In this document: positions 31,666 to 40,295 of the stretch, piece by piece | Numbering within the stretch: position 1 is the stretch's first letter | How the letters are laid out: each line of letters begins with the position of its first letter | DNA from: JANQQN01 sp964519665 | GTDB lineage: Bacteria > Myxococcota > Kuafuiibacteriia > Kuafuiibacteriales > Kuafuiibacteriaceae | DNA length: 64,000 bases | Assembly (NCBI GenBank): GCA_964519665.1 | Contig: CAZFIV010000001.1 | Span: 150,149 to 214,148, forward strand | Direction: 5' to 3' | Made by a program: the position numbers and the translations under genes | Notes under the pieces: model-generated | Seen by the model: only the letters and a program-made list of their open reading frames with translations | Told to the model about the DNA's origin: nothing | Databases searched by the model: none

Positions 31666-34188
31666 ATGGCTTCGGAGCGCCGATTCGCCCTTCTGGGCCC
31701 GCTTCCATCGGGGGTCCCGACGCGCGCCTTTCTCGGAGTCGAGCTGGTCGACGAGGTTCCCTCCCCGGAACGTCCGATCGTCGCGGTCTGGATCCCGGAC
31801 GAAGTGCTCGAAGACGACCGGCAGCTCGCGCGCCTTCAACGGGAAACCTCGGTCGTGGTTCGCTTGCAGCATCCGAATCTGATCGGGGTCCACGGCCTCG
31901 TTCGGTCGGACGCGGGCTGGGCGCGGCTCGTGGACTTTGTCGACGGCGAGCCGTTGTCGCGCGTTCTTACCCAAGCCGCCGCGAGTGGCCACGTGCTGCC
32001 CCCCGCCTTTGCCGCCCGGATCGTCACCGAGGTTTGCGAGGGCGTCAGTCATGCCCATCAGGAGGGATTGAATCGATTCAACGGCCGCGCCATCGTGCAT
32101 GGTGGCCTGCGCCCCGATACCCTCCTTTTGGGCTTCGACGGCTTGATTCGGGTCACCGGCTATGGCGCGGCGGTGCTCGCGCCGAACCAAAGCGATGGCT
32201 GGCATCCTCAGACGTCGGGGTATCTGGCGCCCGAGCAAGTGTTGGGAGGCCGGGCGACCGGCAGCTTGACCACCGACGTATACGCCATCGGAGCCGTGCT
32301 CTACGCGCTCCTATCGGGGCGAGCGCCCTTTCACGACGCCGACGATCTCGAAAACGCGATCCTGGCCCAAAAAGCGCCCGTGGTGGGCGAAGGAGAGTTC
32401 GCCCGCCGGTTAGGGCAGGTGGCCGCGCGCGCGATGGCGAAGCGAGGGCCAGAGCGGTTCGCCAGCGTCGATGCGCTGCGGACCGAGATTCTACAGGCGG
32501 TGGCCGAATCCGAGCAGGACCTACCCAGCGCCGCGGCGATGTCCGCCTTCGTAGAGGCGCTCATTCCGCCGGACAGTGCCGAACGCCAGGAACGCGCCGA
32601 GCTGCTCGTGAAGGTCCACCATATCGAATCGATCACCGTCCTGACCGGGCCGACGGTCGTGCCTCGGCTGAGCTCCGCGTTTTCCGAGCCGGGGTCGGAA
32701 CCCGGTCCGTCGGGCCCGGCCACCGAGGCTCCCCCCGCCGATACCGAACCGGTCGCCTCCGAGCCTGGAGCGGTCGCCTCCGAGCCGGGAGCGGTCGCTT
32801 CCGAGCCGGGAGCGGTCGCCTCCGAGCCGGGAGCGGTCGCTTCCGAGGAGACCTTCATCGGTCCGATGCCGCTACCGGCTCCCGCCGACCGTGCGGATAC
32901 GTTGGTCGACCCGCCGCAAGACGTTGAAGTCGAGCCGACCGCAAACGACGAGCAGCCGGGCTCGTCGGAACCGGCTTCCGACGAATCGAGCTCGACCGAC
33001 GGTGAGCCGGACGCCTCTACGGTCGCCACCGAATCGGCCGCTGAAGCGCCGACCTCGTCAACCGCTGACACCCCGGCGACGGGCCCCGATGAGCCGACCG
33101 AGCCGGACGATACGCAAAGAGAGGCGTCGCTTTACGTAGACGACCTGCTCGAGCCGGGTTCGGCGGCGCCCCGGGCGCACGTCGACGATACCGAGGCGGG
33201 ACGGGCCGCGGAGGCCGACGTATCAGAGGTCGACAACGACGGCGCGGTCACTGAGCAGGATCCGGCAACGAGTCCGGTGTCCGGGTCGTCGGCCACTATC
33301 GGGGAACCGTACCCGGTTCGGGTTCAGGTGCCGCCCATGCCGCCACGGGTGGTTCCGAAGTCCAACCCTGGCAATCCAGTGGAGCCGATCGACGATGCGC
33401 TCCTATCGAACCGGCCGGTTCAGGGCCTGTCTCCGGCTGCGGGTAAGCCGGCGGCCGAGGAAGGCGCTCGGGTGATCACCCAGTTCAATCGACGGTCCGG
33501 CGACGCTTCCCTGCTGACCTTCGCGCTGGTGGTGCTGCTCGCAGCCGCGGTGATTGCCTTCATCGTGCTCTTCCCCAAGGCGCCGCCCGCCGAGCTCGTA
33601 GAGGGTGCAGATAAGGGCATCGGAAATACCGACCCGGTTATCCTGATCCCACCCGCGGCCGGATCTACGGTCGCTCAGCCCGCGGCTCGTTCCCCGAGCT
33701 CTCAGGGCGCGGCGTCAGGACCCGCGGTGGATGAACCTCAACCCGGTGCGCCGCCCCCGCCGCCCAGCGATATGCGGGGGCGAGTCAAGATCCGGACGGA
33801 TCCTCGGGTTACGGTCTTGGTGGGGGACCAGGACCATGGGTCCACGCCGGTCACCCTCGAGCTCCCCGAGGGCCGCCATCGAGTTCGATTGGTCAATCGC
33901 CGGGCAGGCATTCAGACTTTTCGAACAGCTCAGGTTCGTTCGGGACAGACCATTCGGTGGGATATCGCCTTCGGGAAATGCCGCCTTCGCGTCGAAGCCC
34001 CCGCCGGCGCGGAGATCAAGCTCAACGGGAAGGCCCTCGGTACGGCCCCGATCGACGAGATGATGGTCTACGAGGGGTCGTACCTGCTGCGGGTCGACTA
34101 TCACGGCGCCGTGTGGACGGAGCGATTCCGGGCGCCCGCGGGCGGCCGGCTTCGCTTCACGGTGCGTTTGAAAGACGCCCCCCGATAA
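31666..34188 (+). CDS. Pseudokinase with transmembrane helix and C-terminal PEGA-like domain
   Basis: 840 residues. Residues 1-270 fold like a Hanks kinase, with HPNLIGVHGL, GYLAPEQVLGG and DVYAIGAVLYALLSG, but catalytic residues are gone: the lysine strand reads AVWI, HRD is HGG (VHGGLRPDTLLL, about 143) and DFG is TGYG. It cannot be a normal kinase. An acidic Ser/Pro/Glu-rich linker (about 330-600) includes four 21-base repeats. A single helix (about 615-640, FALVVLLAAAVIAFIVLF) precedes a periplasmic region with PEGA-type blocks GRVKIRTDPRVTVLVGD and FGKCRLRVEAPAGAEIKLNG. It probably acts as a membrane scaffold. It abuts the TonB-like gene tail to tail with no base between stops. Confidence 0.85.
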   Translation: MASERRFALLGPLPSGVPTRAFLGVELVDEVPSPERPIVAVWIPDEVLEDDRQLARLQRETSVVVRLQHPNLIGVHGLVRSDAGWARLVDFVDGEPLSRVLTQAAASGHVLPPAFAARIVTEVCEGVSHAHQEGLNRFNGRAIVHGGLRPDTLLLGFDGLIRVTGYGAAVLAPNQSDGWHPQTSGYLAPEQVLGGRATGSLTTDVYAIGAVLYALLSGRAPFHDADDLENAILAQKAPVVGEGEFARRLGQVAARAMAKRGPERFASVDALRTEILQAVAESEQDLPSAAAMSAFVEALIPPDSAERQERAELLVKVHHIESITVLTGPTVVPRLSSAFSEPGSEPGPSGPATEAPPADTEPVASEPGAVASEPGAVASEPGAVASEPGAVASEETFIGPMPLPAPADRADTLVDPPQDVEVEPTANDEQPGSSEPASDESSSTDGEPDASTVATESAAEAPTSSTADTPATGPDEPTEPDDTQREASLYVDDLLEPGSAAPRAHVDDTEAGRAAEADVSEVDNDGAVTEQDPATSPVSGSSATIGEPYPVRVQVPPMPPRVVPKSNPGNPVEPIDDALLSNRPVQGLSPAAGKPAAEEGARVITQFNRRSGDASLLTFALVVLLAAAVIAFIVLFPKAPPAELVEGADKGIGNTDPVILIPPAAGSTVAQPAARSPSSQGAASGPAVDEPQPGAPPPPPSDMRGRVKIRTDPRVTVLVGDQDHGSTPVTLELPEGRHRVRLVNRRAGIQTFRTAQVRSGQTIRWDIAFGKCRLRVEAPAGAEIKLNGKALGTAPIDEMMVYEGSYLLRVDYHGAVWTERFRAPAGGRLRFTVRLKDAPR
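32761..32844 (+). repeat. Four tandem 21-base repeats inside the pseudokinase gene
   Basis: Four near-identical 21-base units at 32761, 32782, 32803 and 32824, each starting GAGCC and ending TCC, encode EPGAVAS four times. A partial unit precedes them (32746-32760). The differences are single third-base changes. Such repeats often vary in number between strains. Confidence 0.9.
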
Positions 34189-35967
34189 TCAGAACGCGGC
34201 GTAAATGAGGGCGATGCGCGCGTCCAGGCCCACCTGGTCGCGGTCAATGGCAGGGTCATCGAACGGTTCGTCGATGACGTTTTCAACCGAAAGCGCAACC
34301 GACAGACCATAGTCGAGGCGAGCGCCGCCCATGATGCCGAGCCGAATGGGGGCCCCCGGGTCGCTCCCCGAAGAAGCCGATGACCAAACCCGGAGCGGGT
34401 CGGTCATCCATCGGGCGTGGGCTTCGATGAATCCTCGGTCCGACCCGAAGTCGTATCGAATGCTCACCAGGCCTCGCAAATTGGCGGTCGCTGGAAGTTC
34501 AGCGTCGAGCGTGGAATCGCCGCCTCGCAGCTCTTCGGCCCAGCCCGCGGCGACGCTGATATCGAGGTTGGACGTCGGGCGCAACTGAAGCTGCGCTTCC
34601 ACACCCAGCACTTCGTTCCGAAGAGCGTTGCGGTCGGTCGAAACCAATGCCGCTCGGGGCCAGAGGTCGTCCACCCGTTGAAAGAACCCAAGCAGCCGGA
34701 GAGCCCCGAATCGCCCGGTCCAGGTAGGCCCGACCTCCGCCGTCCAACTCGTTTCTTCCGGGAGGTCGGCGTCGATCGCGGGCAGGTGCCACGATTGTGG
34801 AACGAAGGCTCCCCGTCGGGCCGCCAGCCGCCAGCCCAGGCCCCCGGCAACCGGTCCGTCGGCTTCGAACACGAACGTGGGCCGCAACGACTCGACACGG
34901 GCGCCGCTGGACGACGACACCGAGCCCCACAGCAGGCGGGCCCGCAGGCGAACGTTGAGCCGACGATGTGAGTAGGAGGCTCCGACCCAGGGCTCCGCCC
35001 GCCGCATCCGTCCGTCGTCGCTGGCGAAGGTTTGCTCATCGATCTGGCCGAAAATGCCGAAAGACAATCGCCACCGTTCGGAGACCTCGATGCGGCTCTC
35101 TGCGCGTCCTTGAAACCTGTGCGTGGCTCGGGGGCGATCATCGACGAACTCGTCCCGCAGGTACCCGAGCTGTACTTCGAGATGGGTGTCGCTCCATCGA
35201 AGATACGCGAGACCGTGGTCGATGCGTTCCTGCCGCTGAGGGTTCGGCCCTCCGATTCGACTGCTCTGGCGCCGGTTCCAATCGAATCCCAGCGACAAGC
35301 GACGATCGAACTCGAACGCGCGAAGATACGCCGACCACTGCTCGCCCAGCCGGTCTCCGTCCTCGGCTCCATCGTCTGACTGAAGACGAAGGGTGGGCAA
35401 GGTCTGAAAGTGTCCGCCGACGATGATGCCGCGGCGGGGCGCTCCGCCGCCGACGAGAGCGTGTGCGGTGAGGCTCCGATCGGCGCTCCGGGTTACGGCG
35501 GACACCGTGCCGGCCCAACCGTCGATGCTCGGGACCGGCCCGTCGAGGTCCAACTGGGCCCCGAGGGCTCCGGGCGGTTGGGCGGTGCGCCATCGGGCTT
35601 CGCCAACGACGGTCGGCGCGAGCCCCAGCCATCCGTCCTGGAGTCGTTCGGAACCATGGGTGGCCGGCAGTCGGATTCCGTCCCGGGTGAGGATAAAGCG
35701 GTCGCGCCCTCGAAAGGTTCGAAACAGGGTGGGTAGGCTGTCGAGGGCCTGGGCGACGTTTCGCGCGAGCGTGGGAGGGAGGTGATCCGAGAACGCCGAG
35801 TCGAGGTCACGCTCCCCCCGCTCTTCGGACGGGACCGCCACCGAGCTGGTGAGGGCCGCCAGCAAGGCCAGCTCTTCTTCCGTCAACGGGGCGGCTTCGG
35901 GCGCGAACGGCGGGTCGACAGGCGCAGCGAAGCAGGTCGCCCACAGGACTACTCCGGCCAGCGACAC
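34189..35967 (-). CDS. TonB-dependent-receptor-like outer membrane beta-barrel
   Basis: 592 residues. A short signal (MSLAGVVLWATCFA) precedes a plug-like region: LARNVAQALDSLPTLFRTF, then FILTRDGIRLPATHGSERL. Beyond about residue 170 the sequence alternates polar and hydrophobic residues with regular aromatic girdle residues and ends in Phe (ALIYAAF), the outer-membrane barrel signature recognised by BamA. The plug is shorter than usual, so it may be a small receptor or a plain barrel. Ligand unknown; no exbB/tonB genes nearby. The start is GTG 35967 since the in-frame signal begins there. Its stop touches the pseudokinase stop. Confidence 0.7.
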   Translation of the reverse strand: MSLAGVVLWATCFAAPVDPPFAPEAAPLTEEELALLAALTSSVAVPSEERGERDLDSAFSDHLPPTLARNVAQALDSLPTLFRTFRGRDRFILTRDGIRLPATHGSERLQDGWLGLAPTVVGEARWRTAQPPGALGAQLDLDGPVPSIDGWAGTVSAVTRSADRSLTAHALVGGGAPRRGIIVGGHFQTLPTLRLQSDDGAEDGDRLGEQWSAYLRAFEFDRRLSLGFDWNRRQSSRIGGPNPQRQERIDHGLAYLRWSDTHLEVQLGYLRDEFVDDRPRATHRFQGRAESRIEVSERWRLSFGIFGQIDEQTFASDDGRMRRAEPWVGASYSHRRLNVRLRARLLWGSVSSSSGARVESLRPTFVFEADGPVAGGLGWRLAARRGAFVPQSWHLPAIDADLPEETSWTAEVGPTWTGRFGALRLLGFFQRVDDLWPRAALVSTDRNALRNEVLGVEAQLQLRPTSNLDISVAAGWAEELRGGDSTLDAELPATANLRGLVSIRYDFGSDRGFIEAHARWMTDPLRVWSSASSGSDPGAPIRLGIMGGARLDYGLSVALSVENVIDEPFDDPAIDRDQVGLDARIALIYAAF

Positions 35968-36020
35968 CGACGCGTATCATAGTCGGACCTCGGTAAAGGT
36001 GCGATGGGTTGATTTTATCC

Positions 36021-36049
36021 TTGGCAAGTTGGGGGGACACAGATATGAC
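36021..36049 (+). promoter_or_regulatory. Sigma-70-type promoter of the tRNA-Phe gene
   Basis: TTGGCA at 36021-36026 and TATGAC at 36044-36049 are separated by 17 bases, close to the consensus TTGACA and TATAAT. Transcription would start near 36056, about seven bases before the mature tRNA end. A G-run (GGGGGG) lies in the spacer. Confidence 0.6.
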
Positions 36050-36062
36050 CGGCGCCCCCAAC

Positions 36063-36135
36063 GCCCAGTTAGCTCAGTTGGTAGAGCAGTGGACTGAAAA
36101 TCCGCGTGTCCCTGGTTCGAGTCCGGGACTGGGCA
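36063..36135 (+). tRNA. tRNA-Phe (GAA anticodon)
   Basis: 73 bases with a full cloverleaf: acceptor stem GCCCAGT pairs with ACTGGGC (36128-36134), D-arm GCTC/GAGC, anticodon stem GTGGA/TCCGC (one G-U pair) with loop CTGAAAA placing GAA at 36096-36098, and T-arm containing GGTTCGAGTCC. The discriminator is A at 36135 and the CCA end is not encoded. It decodes UUU and UUC. It stands alone; no integrase or attachment-site repeat follows. Confidence 0.97.
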
Positions 36136-36158
36136 ACCTCCTGTCGCGTTCGCCTAGC

Positions 36159-36821
36159 TTATCGGCGCTTGCGAAGACACAGCAATTGAATCGCTGCCGT
36201 TGCCCCGGTCGACGTTCGGACTCTTCGCTCGGCGTGAGCGAACGTGAATCGGCTCGCGGCCTGCACGAAGGCGGGCAGGTTGATTCGACCCGGGTCGGCG
36301 ACCCAGGCGACCCCTTCGGGCGGAACCAACACCGCGAGGGCGTGAACCAGCGAGTCGACGTTTCGTCGCTCGTAGAGCACGTCGGCAGCCAGAATCGTCG
36401 AGGCGCTCTGCGAGGGTTCCGCGCGTCGCCAATCGAGCCTCTCAACGTCGATCTCGACCTGATTCTCGGCTGCGTTGGCTCGGATGTACGCCAGCGCGTC
36501 ATCGTCCCAATCGGTCGCGCGAACCCGCCCTCCGGCTCGAGCCGCCACCACGCTGACGAGGCCCAGGCCCGCGCCCAGTTCGAGCACGCTCCGACCCTCG
36601 ACCGCGATCAGACCCTCGTCGATGGCCTCGGCCATCGCGATGGCCGAAGGCCATAGGTCGGCCCAGTACGGCATCTTGTCATCCGGGTCGGGAGGCGCTT
36701 CCGCGAGGCGGTCGAGCATCGCGTCCGTCCCGATCGGGACCCACAGGCCGACCGTCCCTCTCGAGAGCGGGACCGACGTCTTACGCGGTCCGTGCGGCAA
36801 CCCGAGGGCGTCGTCGGTCAT
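36159..36821 (-). CDS. Class I SAM methyltransferase, ETFB-lysine-methyltransferase-like
   Basis: 220 residues. SAM-binding motif I is VLELGAGLGLVSVVAARAG (about residues 79-97), then ATDWDDDALAYIRAN. A later LAADVLYER and the ADPGRINLP block match the METTL20/ETFB lysine methyltransferase group, where bacterial members methylate a lysine pair of electron-transfer flavoprotein beta. Substrate assignment is by family only. The N-terminal PYWADLWPSAIAMAEAI block is also typical of this group. It sits 23 bases past the tRNA on the opposite strand; no etf genes are in the window. Confidence 0.82.
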   Translation of the reverse strand: MTDDALGLPHGPRKTSVPLSRGTVGLWVPIGTDAMLDRLAEAPPDPDDKMPYWADLWPSAIAMAEAIDEGLIAVEGRSVLELGAGLGLVSVVAARAGGRVRATDWDDDALAYIRANAAENQVEIDVERLDWRRAEPSQSASTILAADVLYERRNVDSLVHALAVLVPPEGVAWVADPGRINLPAFVQAASRFTFAHAERRVRTSTGATAAIQLLCLRKRR

Positions 36822-36987
36822 CGCAGCCAGGCATGACCGATTCGTTGCTGGCGCTCCATCCGTCGGCCCACAGGACTCGATCCCGGTTGTGTCAGATTAA
36901 GGCGCGGCTCAGGTGGAGGCGCGGTGTTCTGCTTCTCGGGTGCCGGTTCGTCGCCGATGCGGGCGCTCCACACGTCGACCGTCGGAT

Positions 36988-37125
36988 TCATGTACGCGAA
37001 CCATATGCGCGAACCATGTGCGCGAACCCAAGGAACAGAAGCAGGGCGATGAGCACCATGGCGGGCCACCAGGTAAACGCTCCCAAACGGAACGCCCAGC
37101 GTCGGTGCGGAATCTATCTACTCAT
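36988..37125 (-). pseudogene. Small membrane-type reading frame broken by an early stop
   Basis: From ATG 37125 the frame reads Met-Ser-Arg, TAG (37114-37116), then 40 open codons to TGA 36988-36990. The open part runs RRWAFRLGAFTWWPAM, then VLIALLLFLGF and MVRAYGSRT: a basic head, two Trp and one hydrophobic helix, as in many real small membrane proteins. It may be a small gene killed by a nonsense change, a start further in (TTG 37086 or ATG 37056), or chance. No good ribosome binding site precedes the ATG. The rest of the 336-base gap (36822-37157) shows no other gene. Confidence 0.3.
36991..37029. repeat. Three tandem 13-base repeats
   Basis: Copies at 36991, 37004 and 37017 share the core CGCGAACC, each preceded by TGTA, TATG or TGTG. 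They lie at the 3' end of the small broken frame. Three copies are few, and slippage during replication would explain them. Confidence 0.7.
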
Positions 37126-37157
37126 CAGTAGATCGTCAAACGCTGTAACCGAAGCGG

Positions 37158-38024
37158 ATGTCGCGGGCTCCAACGCGTATGAGCATTGAAACGGATGTCG
37201 AATGGGCGGAACTCGGGACCGTCCCGCCTGGTGAGCTGACCGAGGCGCGTCTCCTGGCTCACTGGGCCGTCCAGGCGATCGCGCCGGTGAGCTCCCAATT
37301 GGTCCCCGCCCAACCCGACTACGGACATACGGCGCTCGAGTGGCTCGCTGATCCGATGATGCTGGTAACGCGGCGAGTGGACCGGGGGCGGCCGTTCCGC
37401 TTGGGACTCCAGATTTCGGATTTGACCTTGGCCCTGATAGACGAAAACGACGCCGTCGAGCAGACCTTCGGGCTCATCGGTCAGACCCTAGACGACGGTC
37501 TCAAGTGGGTCTCCGCGCGGGTCGAAGAGAGGCTGAGCGCCCCGCTCGCCGAACCCCTCGCCCTGGTCGGCTATTCGATGCAAGGCCACCCGGTCAAGGA
37601 TGGCTCGGCCTTCTCGACGCCGGCCGTCCCCGGTGCCCTGGCCGAGTTGGAGCGGTGGTATCGCAACGGCTTTCGGATGCTCGAATCCGTGCGCGCGGTA
37701 ACGCCGGATGCGTCCGAAGTGCGAACCTGGCCGCACCATTTCGACGTCGCGACCCTGGCGACGCTGGACGGACCGGAAGTCGACGCTGAGCAAGCGCGGT
37801 CGCTGGGGTTCGGGATGTCGCCCGGCGACGACAGTTATCCCGAACCATACTGGTATGTTCTGCCTTGGCCTCCTCCGCCCCCCGAGCGGCTCGATCAGCT
37901 CTCGGCCGGCCACTGGCACACCGAAGGATTCACGGGCGCCGTGCTCACCGGTGCTCACGACGCGGCCACCGTCCGCACTTATTTCGACGAAGCGAAACGA
38001 GTCGGCCGGGCCGCCCTCGGCTGA
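37158..38024 (+). CDS. Conserved hypothetical protein resembling DUF5996
   Basis: 288 residues, soluble, no signal peptide. Function unknown. Recognisable blocks are VRTWPHHFDVATLATL and SLGFGMSPGDDSYPEPYWYVLPWP followed by GHWHTEGFTGAVL, which resemble the DUF5996 family by eye. The clustered aromatic and acidic residues in the second block suggest an active or binding site. ATG 37158 has GAAGCGG just upstream; ATG 37179 is also possible. No operon partner. Confidence 0.65.
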   Translation: MSRAPTRMSIETDVEWAELGTVPPGELTEARLLAHWAVQAIAPVSSQLVPAQPDYGHTALEWLADPMMLVTRRVDRGRPFRLGLQISDLTLALIDENDAVEQTFGLIGQTLDDGLKWVSARVEERLSAPLAEPLALVGYSMQGHPVKDGSAFSTPAVPGALAELERWYRNGFRMLESVRAVTPDASEVRTWPHHFDVATLATLDGPEVDAEQARSLGFGMSPGDDSYPEPYWYVLPWPPPPPERLDQLSAGHWHTEGFTGAVLTGAHDAATVRTYFDEAKRVGRAALG

Positions 38025-38277
38025 GTACCCGAGCACGAGGGACGACTGACTCGTGAGCGCCCGTGTCGGTGCAGGATTACTTGCGTCATCTCCCCTGTGG
38101 TCGCAGGCCCTTCGGCCGAGCGGCGCGAGCGGAGCGAGCGCAGCCGGGTGGGCGCGATTGATTCGCGCCCGGGGCCCGCGTACGACGAGGGCCAAAGCGA
38201 GTCAGCCGGCGGATGGCCCGAGGTCTTTGCGTGGGCAAAGGTTGTCGCAGAGCGACGAACGTGGTCACCGGCGGATA

Positions 38278-39000
38278 ATGCCGAATGTGGACCTGATTCT
38301 CTCAAGCGGCTTCATGGCATTCTCTCGCCATCTTGGGTTTCTCCAAGCCGTCGAACGGATGGACTGTCAGGTCGACGCAGTGGTGGGAACGTCGTCGGGA
38401 GCCCTGGTCGGCGCCATGTGGTGGTCAGGTATCCGGCTCGACCACGTATCTCGCTTGCTTACCATGCAGCGCCCGGTTCAGCGCATCGGCTGGCATCCGC
38501 GCTTTTGGCAGGGGCCGTTCACCATGGCGCCTCTGATCGATCAGCTTCGAGCCATTCTGCCGTCCACCTTTGAAGGGCTCGGACGGCCATTCGCAGTCGG
38601 AGTTACAGATCACCAGGGCCGTTATCGATTGCTGACGAGCGGTCCGTTGCCGGAGGCCGTGGCTGCGTCCTGCGCGATTCCGCGATTGTTTCGTCCGGTC
38701 AACATCGGGGGTGCGGTGTACATCGACGGTGGCGCAACCGATCGTCTCGGTCTTAACGCTTGGCGTGAATGGCGGGGGCTCGAGCGACAAGCTCTGGTGC
38801 ATGAAGTGCAAAGCCGGTTCGGAGTCGCGCGGCTCGGAGACCTCGGCGGCTGCACGCTCATCAAGACGCCTCGGGCGAACGCCAACTTCCTGAGCCTCGG
38901 CGACTTCGATGGGCAGGCCCGCGAGGCCTGCGAAGCAGCTCTGGCGACCATCGCCCACCGTCCGGTCAGCGGAGTCCGACCCTACGTCTCCGCCCGATGA
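38278..39000 (+). CDS. Patatin-like phospholipase
   Basis: 240 residues. The nucleophile motif GTSSG is at about residue 38 (VDAVVGTSSGALVGAMWWSG) and the catalytic Asp lies in YIDGGATDRL (about 154). The oxyanion-hole loop, normally GGGARG, is SSGFMAF, a divergent form. Family members hydrolyse acyl chains from lipids; substrate and location are unknown, and no signal peptide is seen. ATG 38278 was chosen because the patatin fold starts directly there; the open frame to 38053 includes an Arg/Ala-rich stretch unlike protein. The 253-base gap upstream holds an 8-bp hairpin (38150-38170). Confidence 0.8.
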   Translation: MPNVDLILSSGFMAFSRHLGFLQAVERMDCQVDAVVGTSSGALVGAMWWSGIRLDHVSRLLTMQRPVQRIGWHPRFWQGPFTMAPLIDQLRAILPSTFEGLGRPFAVGVTDHQGRYRLLTSGPLPEAVAASCAIPRLFRPVNIGGAVYIDGGATDRLGLNAWREWRGLERQALVHEVQSRFGVARLGDLGGCTLIKTPRANANFLSLGDFDGQAREACEAALATIAHRPVSGVRPYVSAR

Positions 39001-39044
39001 TTCGGACCTCGACATTCCGTCGTGGGGCATGATGATTCCGGGAT

Positions 39045-40190
39045 ATGGCCACCGACGACCGCGACCGACTCGAAACCCACGCCGCCCAAGCGCTGGGGTG
39101 GAACGAACCGCAGTACCGGTCGGTCGTTCCTCCGATTTTTCCGTCCGCGTCGTACCAGCGCAGTCCGGACGGTACCTATCCTGGGGGCCACACCTATAGC
39201 CGCGACCAAAACCCGACGTATGACCAAGCAGAAGCTCTGTTGGCCCGACTGGAGGGCGGCGCGGCCGCGCGCCTGTTCGCATCGGGCATGGCGGCGGCGG
39301 CCACCGTATTCGAGCTTCTCGAGCCCGGTGACCACGTCGTGGCGCCTTCCGAAATGTACTGGACCATCCGGTTGTGGCTCGAGCAACTCCGAGGTGCTCG
39401 CCGGATCGAGGTCTCCTTCGCTGACAACACCGACCTCGACGCGTGGCGGGCGGCCATTTCCCAGCCCCGAACCCGACTGGTGTGGCTCGAGACGCCCGCC
39501 AATCCGAGCCTGGCCATAACCGACCTTCGAGCGGTCAGCGAGATGGCCCACCGGGTCGGAGCGTACGTGGTCGCCGACAGCACCGTCGCCACTCCGGCGC
39601 TCACTCGGCCCCTGGCGCTGGGCTGCGACCTCGTCATGCACAGCGCCACCAAGCAGTTGAACGGACACACCGATGTATTGGCGGGAGCGCTCGTCACCAA
39701 GGTCGAAGACCAGCATTGGCAGGCTATCCTGCGCGATCGGGCTTACCGGGGCGCGGTTCTGGGCCCGTTCGAAAGCTGGCTGTTGATGCGGGGGATGCGA
39801 ACCTTGTTCCTCCGGGTTCGGGCGTCGTGTTCCGGTGCCCAGCGGGTGGCGGAGGCGGTCGCAGGACACCCACAGGTCGCACAGGTTCTCTACCCGGGCC
39901 TTCCGACCCATCCCGGCCACGAGCTCGCCAAGACGCAGATGGACGGCGGATTTGGCGCCCTGATGTCGATCCGGGTGCGCGACGCCGAGAAGGCTCGGAA
40001 GGTGGCCGGCACGCTCCGGCTTTTCAAGAACGCGACTTCCCTCGGGGCGGTGGAGAGTCTGGTCGAGCATCGGGCGCCCATCGAGGGCCCCGGAACCAAG
40101 GTACCGGACGACCTTCTCCGTCTTTCGATCGGAATCGAGCACCCCGACGACTTGGTGGCGGACCTCTTGAGCGCCCTCGAAACATCGTGA
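39045..40190 (+). CDS. Cys/Met metabolism PLP-dependent enzyme (cystathionine gamma-synthase/lyase type)
   Basis: 381 residues, fold-type I. The PLP lysine is in HSATKQLNGHTD (about residue 205), with YSRDQNPTYDQAEALLA near the N-terminus and ADSTVATPAL before the lysine. The end RLSIGIEHPDDLVADLLSAL mirrors the metY end at the window's left edge. It could make or split cystathionine, or act as methionine gamma-lyase; the specificity residues are not decisive. It is a single gene, 38 kb from metY-metX in the window, so it is a separate member of the family. Confidence 0.85.
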   Translation: MATDDRDRLETHAAQALGWNEPQYRSVVPPIFPSASYQRSPDGTYPGGHTYSRDQNPTYDQAEALLARLEGGAAARLFASGMAAAATVFELLEPGDHVVAPSEMYWTIRLWLEQLRGARRIEVSFADNTDLDAWRAAISQPRTRLVWLETPANPSLAITDLRAVSEMAHRVGAYVVADSTVATPALTRPLALGCDLVMHSATKQLNGHTDVLAGALVTKVEDQHWQAILRDRAYRGAVLGPFESWLLMRGMRTLFLRVRASCSGAQRVAEAVAGHPQVAQVLYPGLPTHPGHELAKTQMDGGFGALMSIRVRDAEKARKVAGTLRLFKNATSLGAVESLVEHRAPIEGPGTKVPDDLLRLSIGIEHPDDLVADLLSALETS

Positions 40191-40295
40191 GTCCGCGCGC
40201 CGTCAGAGAGCTTACGAGCTTCAGAAGGCGGCACGCGAGACCCGGCTGGAATTCGGCGGCCATAGCGGAGTGTGGCAACGAATATCCGATACGAA

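Noticed and set aside
31056..32927. 623-residue plus-strand frame across the LpoB-like and pseudokinase genes
   Set aside because: Overlaps two better supported genes and is mostly Arg/Gly low-complexity sequence.
36063..36135. tRNA-Phe as an integration site for a mobile element
   Set aside because: No integrase and no repeated tRNA end downstream within the window.
38101..38180. Hairpin and GAGCG-rich stretch before the patatin gene as an attachment site or CRISPR-like repeat
   Set aside because: Only one 8-base stem (38150-38157 with 38163-38170) and no regular spacing.
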